Source: an uncultured Clostridia bacterium
GTDB taxonomy: Bacteria; Bacillota; Clostridia; Christensenellales; UBA1242
DNA length: 8,086 bases
Direction of reading: 5' to 3'
Assembly (NCBI GenBank): GCA_934725745.1
Contig: CAKVCH010000022.1
Span: forward strand, 1 to 8,086
Shown: positions 1-6,471 of the stretch, one piece after another
Layout: each line of letters opens with the position of its first letter
Position numbering within the stretch: position 1 is the first letter of the stretch
The notes under the pieces: generated by a model
Told to the model about the DNA's origin: nothing
Seen by the model: the letters and a program-made list of their open reading frames with translations, nothing else
Database searches by the model: none
Translations under genes and position numbers: made by a program

Positions 1-2798
1 GTGTTAGAGTTTATAAAGTTGTTTGGGTTGTCGCTTGGGTTATATGTGTTAATCCAATTGCTATTTTCAATACTCCCCGACCATTCACCTTGTGCAATTG
101 CTGGAAGGGAAGAATCTACAAGAACCGCCACTGATGTATAGTTGCCCGCTTGGTCGTAAATAAAGAAATAGTACAAGCCTTCTTTGTCAAAATAGTTGTT
201 AATGTTAAGGTTTGTTAAAGTGTAGCTATTTTGATAGGTCGTATCCGCATTGAGCATTGTGTCTGTTAAATAATAGTTGTTCGTAAGCCAATATTCAGAG
301 CCGTCTTGTTGTTTAATTAAGGCAGAAGACCTTGTCGAATCTTCTTTAAGTTGCATTAAAGCGACATAAACGCTTGTCTTTGCGCCACTTTCTTTTTCTT
401 TCCAGCCTAATGTAAACGCTCCGTCCGTTACATAAAGGTTTCTATCAATAAAGCCACCACTTGAAAGGGAAGTGGACGACAATTTATCGCCCTTTATGTA
501 TGTATCGGAAGTTGTAAGGAGTGCTTCGTTTACAGAAACATCGCTAAATCCCAACTTGTCGATTTTGAAAGTGTATCTTGGGTAATTGCTGTTGTTTCTT
601 CTTACACTTACATTGTAAGCACCACTAGTAGAGAATGTATAGTCAACATCAGGGTACAAGACATAATAGTTATATGTTTTGCCGTTTAGAACATAACTTA
701 TAGGAGTCCCGTTAGCGTCTCTTTTTAATGTAAGAGCGCCAGACGAAGAAATAGTTGAATCAAATGTTTGAGATAACGAGTAAACAACGCTTGTTGAAGC
801 GGAGAAGAGATTGTCTCTTTCTTCTACTGCAACACGAACATTTTTATTGGTGTAGTTATTAAAATCATAGGCAAAAAGCCCGTCGCTTGTTCTTTCTATT
901 GCGTGGATATAGAGCCCTTGAGTGGAGTTATCAATTTCAAAAAGGACATATTGTGTGCCTTCTATTTTGTTTGAGATAATGTCGTATTCTATTTTGCCGT
1001 CAACTTCTTTTTGAACGGTCGTGTTAAGGGTAATTGTGTATTTTAAATTAACAAGATAAATGCCTTCGCTTGTAAAATTAGCAAATTGAGAATAAGTCGC
1101 GGTTGTTTTGTTTAGGAAATAAGTTGTGTTTAAAATATCAAAATTTCCATTTGTTTCTGCGTCATTAAGTGCTTGCAAAATTTCCGATTCTTTAGTCGAA
1201 TTTAGGTCGTTAATTAAGATATATTTTGCTTTGTATTTTTCTTCGCCCGATGCCAAATCCCCATAACTATGAAATCTAAGTGGGGCAAGGTTGGTCGTTG
1301 CAATTTTATTTGGAATGGTAAAATGTTTGTCGTCTGTTTCTTGGTTGAAAGATAAAATATTTGTGTGCGTGATATTTTCTTTAATCAAACTCAAATTTTT
1401 GCCATAGGTGGCGGAATTTGCGTCATTATCGGTGTATCTTAAATCATAGCCAAAGATAACAAGGTTTTGGAAAGACAAATTCTTTTGAACTTCGTCCCCA
1501 AACAAATTTTTGTCCACTTTGACAAAAACGCTATCACTTTTTCCAGCGGTTAAAACATCAAGAGAGAACATATATTTCCCTTGAAACACCGATGTTTGCA
1601 TTGCGTCACTATTTGGCAAAATGAAGTTGTCTTCAAAATCTTTTAAGTCAAATGTCGCGTAGTACTGTATTGTTTTTTCTGGCGTTGTTTCAGTCCTCTC
1701 AATGGTCTTACTATGCGTATAAATGCGATAGGACTTGTTAAGTTTAGCACATCCTATTGTGACATAACCCGTGTAGTCTGGACTTGATGAGATTGTAAAA
1801 CCTTTATACAAAAATTCATAATAACTATCTTCATTGCTTCCGACATAATATCTGAAATTAAGAGCAAATTTTGACGCGTCAAAACCAACTTGTGGGGCAT
1901 TGTCAAAATCGTAGTTGTACAAATAATAGTCATTTGTCAATGTTTGACCTTCAAGAGTTGGCTCAAACTTTGACGCGTTTGAAATGGTAAGTGGCGCCGT
2001 GTTGTCAGTTGAAATGTAGTCACTGTAATCTATAACATAGAAGGAAATTCTAAATGTTTCAAGCCCGACTGTTTTTCCGTCTAAAAGGTAGTTATATGTC
2101 AAATTGATTGTGTAAAGACCTGTCCTATATGAAGGGTTATTATCTACATTTCCACCAAGAACGCTCCCGTCTTCCAAAATAGGGCAGTAGCCACTTTCTT
2201 CGTCATATTCTTTTAAATTGAGTTTAAATTCAAAACTATAATCGTCAGTATTTGATAATAGATAGTCTTGCGACCTAATTTTAATAGGTTCTGTGCTGTA
2301 CGCATTTTGAAGAGTTACTGTGTAAGTCGTTAAATATGTAAAAGGAATCGTCGCGTAATTTTTGGTTGGGTCGTTTTTCGACATAGTGTCGTTAAACTTG
2401 AAAGTCAAATTTGTGTTATAAAGTTCACTTAAAATAGAGTCCGCCGAACCCTTTTTGCTGGATAATAAAACATATGGGGCGGATTCAACCCCCATTATGT
2501 AACTATGTTCCGTTTCTTGTGCGTCTGGATAATAGTCGGTGATTTGGTATGCGTCATCGCCAGTTGGCAAGAAAGATGTGTAAAGAGAAAAAGGAATATT
2601 ACTCTTTTTTAAATTAGTATATTTTTTGCTACTTTCTTGCGTCGACGCGTAAGAGTCTCCGCGAGAGTAAGAAGAATAGACCTGCGTGCCGTCATTTGGC
2701 GACTCGTTTCCGCCACCTAGTGGCAAAAAAATAAAGCAAAAACTTGCTATTATTGCACCAACGGCTAGGCATATAGAAAATATTTTTCCTTTTTTCAT
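1..2798 (-). CDS. Large secreted/surface protein with Ig-like beta-strand signatures, 3' end outside the window
   Basis: The frame is open without a stop from the ATG at 2796-2798 to the window edge, giving 932 codons of a longer protein. I do not recognise a specific family. The N-terminus MKKGKIFSICLAVGAIIASF continues hydrophobic to about residue 27, so it is a signal peptide or an N-terminal membrane anchor; there is no convincing lipobox. The rest is rich in N, T, S, Y and D, typical of extracellular beta-sandwich proteins. A pattern G-[LIA]-Y followed by alternating hydrophobics recurs near residues 223 (GLYTINLTYNY), 574 (GIYLVNLKYTI), 721 (GAYNVSVRRNN) and 873. The last runs into IYDQAGNYTS (about 880-889), the Y-D-x-AGN signature common in bacterial Ig-like repeats. 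The start is supported by AAGGAG six bases upstream. It lies downstream of the coupling-protein gene on the same strand but has its own promoter. A role in adhesion or cell contact is inference; any cell-wall anchor would lie beyond the window. Confidence 0.85.
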   Translation of the reverse strand, partial: MKKGKIFSICLAVGAIIASFCFIFLPLGGGNESPNDGTQVYSSYSRGDSYASTQESSKKYTNLKKSNIPFSLYTSFLPTGDDAYQITDYYPDAQETEHSYIMGVESAPYVLLSSKKGSADSILSELYNTNLTFKFNDTMSKNDPTKNYATIPFTYLTTYTVTLQNAYSTEPIKIRSQDYLLSNTDDYSFEFKLNLKEYDEESGYCPILEDGSVLGGNVDNNPSYRTGLYTINLTYNYLLDGKTVGLETFRISFYVIDYSDYISTDNTAPLTISNASKFEPTLEGQTLTNDYYLYNYDFDNAPQVGFDASKFALNFRYYVGSNEDSYYEFLYKGFTISSSPDYTGYVTIGCAKLNKSYRIYTHSKTIERTETTPEKTIQYYATFDLKDFEDNFILPNSDAMQTSVFQGKYMFSLDVLTAGKSDSVFVKVDKNLFGDEVQKNLSFQNLVIFGYDLRYTDNDANSATYGKNLSLIKENITHTNILSFNQETDDKHFTIPNKIATTNLAPLRFHSYGDLASGEEKYKAKYILINDLNSTKESEILQALNDAETNGNFDILNTTYFLNKTTATYSQFANFTSEGIYLVNLKYTITLNTTVQKEVDGKIEYDIISNKIEGTQYVLFEIDNSTQGLYIHAIERTSDGLFAYDFNNYTNKNVRVAVEERDNLFSASTSVVYSLSQTFDSTISSSGALTLKRDANGTPISYVLNGKTYNYYVLYPDVDYTFSTSGAYNVSVRRNNSNYPRYTFKIDKLGFSDVSVNEALLTTSDTYIKGDKLSSTSLSSGGFIDRNLYVTDGAFTLGWKEKESGAKTSVYVALMQLKEDSTRSSALIKQQDGSEYWLTNNYYLTDTMLNADTTYQNSYTLTNLNINNYFDKEGLYYFFIYDQAGNYTSVAVLVDSSLPAIAQGEWSGSIENSNWINTYNPSDNPNNFINSN

Positions 2799-2804
2799 TT
2801 TAGA

Positions 2805-2810
2805 CTCCTT
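2805..2810 (-). promoter_or_regulatory. Ribosome binding site of the large surface protein
   Basis: On the minus strand AAGGAG lies six bases before the ATG at 2796-2798. It is a canonical Shine-Dalgarno sequence, unlike the GGGGGA form used by the pilin genes, and it fixes the start codon. Confidence 0.8.
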
Positions 2811-2902
2811 TTTTAAAAATAGAGTTTTTGTCGCGAAAGTTAGGTCTGTAATTATTGTTTGCCAAAAAGGCATATAATATTTACTTATTTTATACAATAT
2901 AT

Positions 2903-2931
2903 ATAGTAACATATATAGGGTGCTTTCTCAA
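2903..2931 (-). promoter_or_regulatory. Predicted sigma-A promoter of the large surface protein
   Basis: On the minus strand TTGAGA (2926-2931) is followed by a 17-bp spacer and TACTAT (2903-2908). TG one base before the hexamer makes it an extended -10. The transcript would have a leader of about 100 bases before the ATG. This independent promoter, together with the terminator behind the coupling-protein gene, argues that the two genes are separately transcribed. Confidence 0.55.
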
Positions 2932-2983
2932 AATAATTTGACATAATTTTTGTTTTTTTGACAACAAATTTTTGGTGTGTTTT

Positions 2984-3003
2984 GATGCTTTAAAAGATGC
3001 TTT
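2984..3003. repeat. Short tandem direct repeat GATGCTTT x2
   Basis: GATGCTTT occurs at 2984-2991 and again at 2996-3003, with starts 12 bp apart, a little over one helical turn. It lies about 50 bp upstream of the -35 of the surface-protein promoter. Spacing and position would suit a regulator binding one face of the DNA, but in AT-rich sequence it may be chance. Confidence 0.35.
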
Positions 3004-3041
3004 TTATAGCACTTAAATATGGGTGAAAATACCTTTTACTT

Positions 3042-3095
3042 AAAAAAAAGAACCTTACATAATGGGGTGCGTCCCAAAACTGTAAAGTTCTTTTT
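3042..3095 (-). terminator. Rho-independent terminator of the coupling-protein gene
   Basis: A 12-bp stem is formed by 3048-3059 and 3081-3092, with one G-U wobble on the minus-strand RNA. The loop contains a further GGG/CCC pairing. Read on the minus strand the stem is followed by a run of U (complement of the A-run 3042-3049). It lies about 25 bases past the stop of the VirD4-type gene. A T-run on the other side (3091-3095) would allow weak bidirectional activity. Confidence 0.8.
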
Positions 3096-3117
3096 AGTTT
3101 TCTAATTAAGTTATTTA

Positions 3118-5121
3118 CTAAAAGTCGTCAATGTCAATTGTAGTTTTTGGTTTTAAAACAATTGAGTTGCGGGTTGCAATGTTGTAAGCAACTTTCGTCT
3201 CGTCAAGTGGTTTTGCTGGAACATAAGTGCTTGACGCTTTCATTTTGTCAAACATAGGTGTTGCGTAAGCAAAAGTTGATTTGACTTTGATAGGGAATTC
3301 GTTAAGAATTTTGACAATAATTTCGCCCGTTCCGCCTTGACTTCCAAGGTGTCCGAGTTCATCTGGATAGATAAGTGGACGCGATGTCGCGGAGAAACTC
3401 GTTGTTTTATTTGGATTATCCTTTCCTTTTTCGTCCTTTTGCTTGCTTTCGCTGGTTGATGTCGTTTGAAGAGTGATATTTCCGCACAACTTACTAAATT
3501 CTTCGCAAGTTTTTGCGTCGTCTGTACCAATGAATATCTTAATAGGGCAGTTGCCTTTAACTGTTTCTGCGATGTCATCGCCGTACTTGGCGTTAAGTTG
3601 GCTGTACGACTGAATAACAAGCGCAAAATAGATGTTTCTACTACGGCTAACCGTAATCATAGAGTCAATTTTTTCAATTTTTGGAAGGTTTGCAAACTCG
3701 TCGAGTAGGAAGTAGACTGCGCGTGGAAGTCGCATATCTTTGTATCTATTTGCAAGGTCAACAAGTTTGTTGTAAAGTTGAGAAACCATCATAGTAACAA
3801 TGCCGTGTCTCGACTCTTTTTCTTCTGGATAAACAATAAATAGGGCAGTTGGTCTATCTGCGAAAGAATCAAACTCCATTTCATTCAAACTTGTCGCATA
3901 GCACATACCGCTGTCGTTAAAAATCGAGAGCGACGCCGAAACAATACCCATAAACGACTTTGTTGTTCCAGGGGCGTTGTTAATTGCGCCTGATACAAGT
4001 GGAAGAACTTTGCTATATTCGCTTCTTCCCGTGTAATATGCTCTAAGTGTCTTGTATGGGTTTTCAGGGTCTGGGTCTTTATATGTCGCGATACGAGTTA
4101 GGTTGTAAAAGTTAAATTTCTCTCGCGTCATATTGAGTCTAGGGTCAAGGCTGTCTTCAAGCATTGCAAGAAGTGTACCATAAATAAAAGATTGCGCGCC
4201 TTGTTCCCAAGTCCTATCATTTTGCGCTTTGATAGGGCAGAGAATGTTTGCAATTTCACGCAAATCGTTCTCCGCACGGTCGATAAGTTCGTTCTTCTTC
4301 GACTCTAAGTCTTGGTCCAATATTTCTTTGTATGGATAAGCGACTCCGTCATATTCATACCACTCGTTGTTATATTCATTTGCAATAATTTTTAGCCCCA
4401 AGTCCGCTGGGTTAACCCCGACATGTGTCTTTACATCGTCGTGCAAAGTAAACGCCTTGTGATAGAGTACATAAGCGTTGTCTAGTGGATTCCACCTATT
4501 TGACGAAAAGGGAACACGAAGGTTAAAAACCTTTACATCATAGCCTTCTGCTTTGAGCTTGTGGCAGTTTCCTTCGTAAAGTTCACCTTTTGGGTCGGCA
4601 ATAACAAAACTTGGCTTGCTTTTTGTTGACGACATAATTTGAATGGTTGGCTCAATAAACTTTTGTGTTTTACCAGTACCAGTCGTACCAATAATAAGCG
4701 CGTGAATTGGTTTATACATATTGATAAGAAGATTGCTCCCAGAAACTTCGCTCCTAAGCAAAATGCCGTCATTGCTTGTGTGTAAATCGCGCCAAGTCGT
4801 GTACATAAATTTCTTTTCCGTTTTAAGTTCTTTCTCGGTTATCCAGCGCGAATCGAAAAATTGGGCAAGTTCTTTGCCTTCTTTTGTCTTAGAACCAGTC
4901 TTGACTTCTTTTGGCTTGTCCGTCCCTAGTTTGTTTAAAAAATAAATGGCATAAAGCCCGCCACCTACAACGATGGGAAGAAGAAAATAACTGCTCTTTG
5001 AAAGTTCAGCGATGTCAAATTCTCCTTTTCCGCCCATATAGTAGGCAAGAGCTAGTCCCGCCCCCGCACAAAGCAAAAGGACAGGGATAAATAATAGAAA
5101 TCTTTTAAGTGTTTTGTTCAT
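3118..5121 (-). CDS. VirD4/TraG-type type IV coupling protein (T4CP) ATPase
   Basis: This is a full-length, 667-residue coupling protein, the hexameric inner-membrane ATPase that recruits substrate (usually relaxase-DNA) to a type IV secretion channel. Two membrane segments sit at about 8-28 and 44-63. The Walker A motif GTTGTGKT lies at 145-152, IADPKGELYE at 174-183, the Walker B FLLDEFANLP at 471-480 (Asp474-Glu475), and the arginine-rich/Gln segment RSRNIYFALVIQSYSQL at 493-509. These appear in the order expected for the VirD4/TraG/TraD family. The C-terminus is short and ends in a Lys-rich then acidic tail (TIDIDDF). The ATG at 5119-5121 follows AGGTGA by eight bases. It is transcribed divergently from the pilin cluster. 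I leave out a symbol because the system (virD4, traG or another naming) cannot be fixed from this window. Confidence 0.95.
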   Translation of the reverse strand: MNKTLKRFLLFIPVLLLCAGAGLALAYYMGGKGEFDIAELSKSSYFLLPIVVGGGLYAIYFLNKLGTDKPKEVKTGSKTKEGKELAQFFDSRWITEKELKTEKKFMYTTWRDLHTSNDGILLRSEVSGSNLLINMYKPIHALIIGTTGTGKTQKFIEPTIQIMSSTKSKPSFVIADPKGELYEGNCHKLKAEGYDVKVFNLRVPFSSNRWNPLDNAYVLYHKAFTLHDDVKTHVGVNPADLGLKIIANEYNNEWYEYDGVAYPYKEILDQDLESKKNELIDRAENDLREIANILCPIKAQNDRTWEQGAQSFIYGTLLAMLEDSLDPRLNMTREKFNFYNLTRIATYKDPDPENPYKTLRAYYTGRSEYSKVLPLVSGAINNAPGTTKSFMGIVSASLSIFNDSGMCYATSLNEMEFDSFADRPTALFIVYPEEKESRHGIVTMMVSQLYNKLVDLANRYKDMRLPRAVYFLLDEFANLPKIEKIDSMITVSRSRNIYFALVIQSYSQLNAKYGDDIAETVKGNCPIKIFIGTDDAKTCEEFSKLCGNITLQTTSTSESKQKDEKGKDNPNKTTSFSATSRPLIYPDELGHLGSQGGTGEIIVKILNEFPIKVKSTFAYATPMFDKMKASSTYVPAKPLDETKVAYNIATRNSIVLKPKTTIDIDDF

Positions 5122-5129
5122 TCTTTATT

Positions 5130-5135
5130 TCACCT
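5130..5135 (-). promoter_or_regulatory. Ribosome binding site of the coupling-protein gene
   Basis: On the minus strand AGGTGA lies eight bases before the ATG at 5119-5121. It is a weaker match than those of the pilins, which would fit lower production of an ATPase compared with a structural subunit. Confidence 0.6.
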
Positions 5136-5143
5136 ATAAAAAC

Positions 5144-5172
5144 ATTATATATATTTATAACCTATTTGACAA
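5144..5172 (-). promoter_or_regulatory. Strong predicted sigma-A promoter of the coupling-protein gene
   Basis: On the minus strand TTGTCA (5167-5172), a 17-bp spacer and a perfect TATAAT (5144-5149) form a near-consensus promoter. The start of transcription would fall near 5137, giving a leader of only about 16 bases. A palindrome at 5171-5190 touches the -35 box. Confidence 0.7.
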
Positions 5173-5190
5173 ATCTTTCGCGCAAGATTT
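5171..5190. promoter_or_regulatory. 20-bp near-perfect palindrome at the -35 of the coupling-protein promoter (candidate operator)
   Basis: AAATCTT (5171-5177) and AAGATTT (5184-5190) form a perfect 7-bp inverted repeat around a central TCGCGC. In all 18 of 20 positions are dyad-symmetric. It is GC-rich at its centre within a very AT-rich gap and begins inside the -35 box. The dimensions fit a dimeric helix-turn-helix repressor or activator site. No regulator gene is seen in the window. Confidence 0.5.
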
Positions 5191-5362
5191 ACTTAAAAAT
5201 TTTGTTTTGACTTGATAAAAGTAGAAAAAATATTTTTTAGGGCATAATTAAGAAAAATGCTAAAAAAATAAGCAAATTTTGAATTATCAGCTAAATTTTT
5301 ACATTTTTTAAACGGAAAAAATATAAAAATAAACAATTTTTTAATTTTATGCTAAATTTGTT
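5191..5362. other. AT-rich divergent intergenic stretch without a gene
   Basis: This part of the 299-bp gap between the coupling-protein and first pilin genes has no convincing open frame. It is extremely AT-rich with many A- and T-tracts, so it may be intrinsically curved or bind a nucleoid protein. I see no further structured element in it. Confidence 0.6.
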
Positions 5363-5390
5363 TTGAAAAAGGGTGTTTTTGTGATAAATT
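5363..5390 (+). promoter_or_regulatory. Predicted promoter of pilin paralogue 1
   Basis: TTGAAA (5363-5368), a 16-bp spacer and TAAATT (5385-5390), preceded by TG plus one base, form an extended -10 promoter. The same arrangement with the same 16-bp spacer occurs before pilins 2 and 3, which supports it beyond chance. The ATG lies 30 bases after the -10. Confidence 0.65.
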
Positions 5391-5410
5391 AAAATTAACA
5401 AATATGTTTT

Positions 5411-5416
5411 GGGGGA
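5411..5416 (+). promoter_or_regulatory. G-rich ribosome binding site of pilin 1
   Basis: GGGGGA ends four bases before the ATG. The same G5 motif precedes all four pilin genes. It pairs with the anti-Shine-Dalgarno through a G-U wobble and differs from AGGTGA and AAGGAG before the two minus-strand genes. Confidence 0.65.
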
Positions 5417-5420
5417 TTAA

Positions 5421-5759
5421 ATGTTTAATTTTTTAGGTGGTCCTTTTGAAAAAAGGATTGAAGAATCGTTTAAGAATTCAGCTCTTGAAGTTTTGGAACC
5501 AGTTGCAAAAGTTCTTGATAATTTGGTGTGGCCAATTACAATCATTGCTCTTATTGCGGGTGCAATTTGGCTTATTTGGCTTGGGGTTAAACTTGCAAAG
5601 GCAGAAGATGAAAGTAAGCAAAAAGAAGCAAAGAAAGCCCTTATCAATGTTGCAATCGCACTTGTAAGTGTCCTTGTTATGTTTTGGATCTTGACTTGGG
5701 TTGCGTCTAACTTGGCAACTTGGTCGGCTAATTCGGCAAACCCATTTATTAGCGAATAA
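5421..5759 (+). CDS. VirB2/TrbC-like conjugative pilin, paralogue 1
   Basis: A 112-residue membrane protein with the architecture of VirB2/TrbC-type pilins: a short amphipathic N-terminus, a first membrane helix at about 35-56 (LVWPITIIALIAGAIWLIWL), a charged loop KLAKAEDESKQKEAKK at 57-72, a second helix at about 73-98, and a short polar tail ending NPFISE. VirB2-family subunits sit in the membrane and polymerise into the pilus or form part of the channel. There is no cleavable signal peptide of the Gram-negative VirB2 type. It resembles the short pilin-like conjugal transfer proteins I recall from Mollicutes and Bacillota elements; that family link is from memory. The start is set by GGGGGA four bases upstream. 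It is divergent from the coupling-protein gene and the first of four related genes. No clear terminator follows, so read-through into paralogue 2 is possible. Confidence 0.85.
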   Translation: MFNFLGGPFEKRIEESFKNSALEVLEPVAKVLDNLVWPITIIALIAGAIWLIWLGVKLAKAEDESKQKEAKKALINVAIALVSVLVMFWILTWVASNLATWSANSANPFISE

Positions 5760-5855
5760 GTTTTGGATGACTTTTGTTCGATTTGAAAATATAGTCTATT
5801 TTTAAATGGTTATATGTATTTTTGTACAAATTTAAAAAAAATGTAGAAAAATGTT

Positions 5856-5883
5856 TTGAAAATCAAAAATTTTGTGTTAATCT
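5856..5883 (+). promoter_or_regulatory. Predicted promoter of pilin paralogue 2
   Basis: TTGAAA (5856-5861), a 16-bp spacer and TAATCT (5878-5883), preceded by TGT, repeat the pattern of the other pilin promoters. The -35 to ATG distance (55 bp) is identical to that of paralogue 3. Confidence 0.65.
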
Positions 5884-5910
5884 ATTTTTAACAAATATTT
5901 AGGGGGAAGT

Positions 5911-6258
5911 ATGTTTAATTTTTTAGCAGGACCATTCTCAGGTGCAATAGCGGATAGATTTACTGGTACTGAAACAACTTGGTTTAAAACAGTTGTTGAA
6001 GTGCTGGATAATTTGATTTGGCCTATCACAATTATTGCATTTATTGCGGGTGCAATTTGGATTATTTGGCTTGGTGTCAAACTTGCAAAGGCGGAAGATG
6101 AAAGTAAACAAAAAGAAGCAAAGAAGGCACTTATCAATGTTGCAGTCGCACTTGTTAGTGTTCTAGTGTTATTTTGGCTACTTGTTTGGTTTGCAACTCA
6201 ATTGCCAGGGTGGGTCGGAGACAATGGCTCGTCTGGTTCAAACCCATTCATTTCCTAA
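5911..6258 (+). CDS. VirB2/TrbC-like conjugative pilin, paralogue 2
   Basis: A 115-residue paralogue of the preceding gene. It starts MFNFLAGPF, has a first helix at about 35-57, the invariant loop KLAKAEDESKQKEAKK at 57-72, a second helix at about 73-97, and a Gly/Ser-rich tail ending NPFIS. Residues 29-92 are nearly identical to paralogue 3, while residues 10-28 and the tail differ. The role is the same as for paralogue 1: a small pilus or channel subunit of a type IV secretion system. AGGGGGA ends three bases before the ATG. The gene is flanked by its own promoter and a Rho-independent terminator, so it is a complete expression cassette. A functional specialisation among the paralogues cannot be read from sequence. 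Confidence 0.85.
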   Translation: MFNFLAGPFSGAIADRFTGTETTWFKTVVEVLDNLIWPITIIAFIAGAIWIIWLGVKLAKAEDESKQKEAKKALINVAVALVSVLVLFWLLVWFATQLPGWVGDNGSSGSNPFIS

Positions 6259-6288
6259 ATAGCAGAAGTAAAAAATTATTTTAAATTT

Positions 6289-6319
6289 AGCCTAGTTATC
6301 CACTAGGCTTTTTCCTTTT
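6289..6319 (+). terminator. Rho-independent terminator of pilin 2
   Basis: AGCCTAG (6289-6295), a 7-base loop TTATCCA and CTAGGCT (6303-6309) form a perfect 7-bp stem followed by a T-rich tract to 6319. The same stem sequence recurs after pilin 3, so it duplicated with the gene. Confidence 0.85.
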
Positions 6320-6327
6320 GTGGATAA
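6296..6327. repeat. Inverted repeat TTATCCAC/GTGGATAA (DnaA-box-like pair) overlapping the terminator
   Basis: TTATCCAC (6296-6303) and GTGGATAA (6320-6327) are perfect reverse complements. The right arm read on the minus strand is TTATCCACA (6319-6327), which equals the consensus DnaA box; the left arm, TTATCCACT, has one mismatch. In RNA, the terminator loop (6296-6302) could pair with 6321-6327 to make an H-type pseudoknot. Both readings are hypotheses. Confidence 0.45.
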
Positions 6328-6416
6328 TTTTTACAAAAAACATAACTTTTTAAGGATTCTTTTTGCAAAATGGGTGTAAAAAATGTGTTTTTTTTGAAAA
6401 AATTATTAAAATCATT

Positions 6417-6444
6417 TTGAAAATGAAAAAAGTTGTGTTATTCT
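6417..6444 (+). promoter_or_regulatory. Predicted promoter of pilin paralogue 3
   Basis: TTGAAA (6417-6422), a 16-bp spacer and TATTCT (6439-6444), preceded by TGT, match the two upstream pilin promoters element by element. The -35 lies 55 bp from the ATG at 6472. A TTG at 6433, in frame with the pilin gene, lies inside this promoter and cannot be the start. Confidence 0.65.
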
Positions 6445-6461
6445 TATGCTAGAAAAAATTT

Positions 6462-6468
6462 AGGGGGA
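6462..6468 (+). promoter_or_regulatory. Ribosome binding site that sets the start of pilin 3
   Basis: AGGGGGA ends three bases before the ATG at 6472. An in-frame TTG at 6433 would extend the protein by 13 residues, but those codons run through the -10 and this ribosome binding site and have no counterpart in paralogues 1 and 2. Confidence 0.75.
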
Positions 6469-6471
6469 AAT

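Larger units (their letters stand above)
5856..6318 (+). repeat. Duplicated pilin expression cassette, copy A
   Basis: Promoter, ribosome binding site, pilin gene and terminator recur as a unit at 6417-6928. The offset is exactly 561 bp from the -35 through the start codon and the helices with no indel; it then changes in the divergent 3' part. The best-preserved block, 6079-6143 against 6640-6704, differs at one base in 65. This points to tandem duplication followed by divergence of the ends, or to gene conversion of the core. Confidence 0.75.

Noticed and set aside
2686..2877. Plus-strand open frame of 63 codons
   Set aside because: It lies opposite the signal-peptide end of the large minus-strand protein and its promoter region, has no ribosome binding site and has no recognisable content.
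3240..3708. Open frames within the coupling-protein gene on both strands
   Set aside because: They are shadows in other frames of a clearly conserved ATPase.
4533..4945. Further overlapping frames in the 5' half of the coupling-protein gene
   Set aside because: Same reason: no start signals, and the sense frame carries the Walker A region.
6433..6471. TTG at 6433 as the start of pilin 3
   Set aside because: The codons cross the predicted -10 and the AGGGGGA ribosome binding site, and the paralogues start at the equivalent of 6472.
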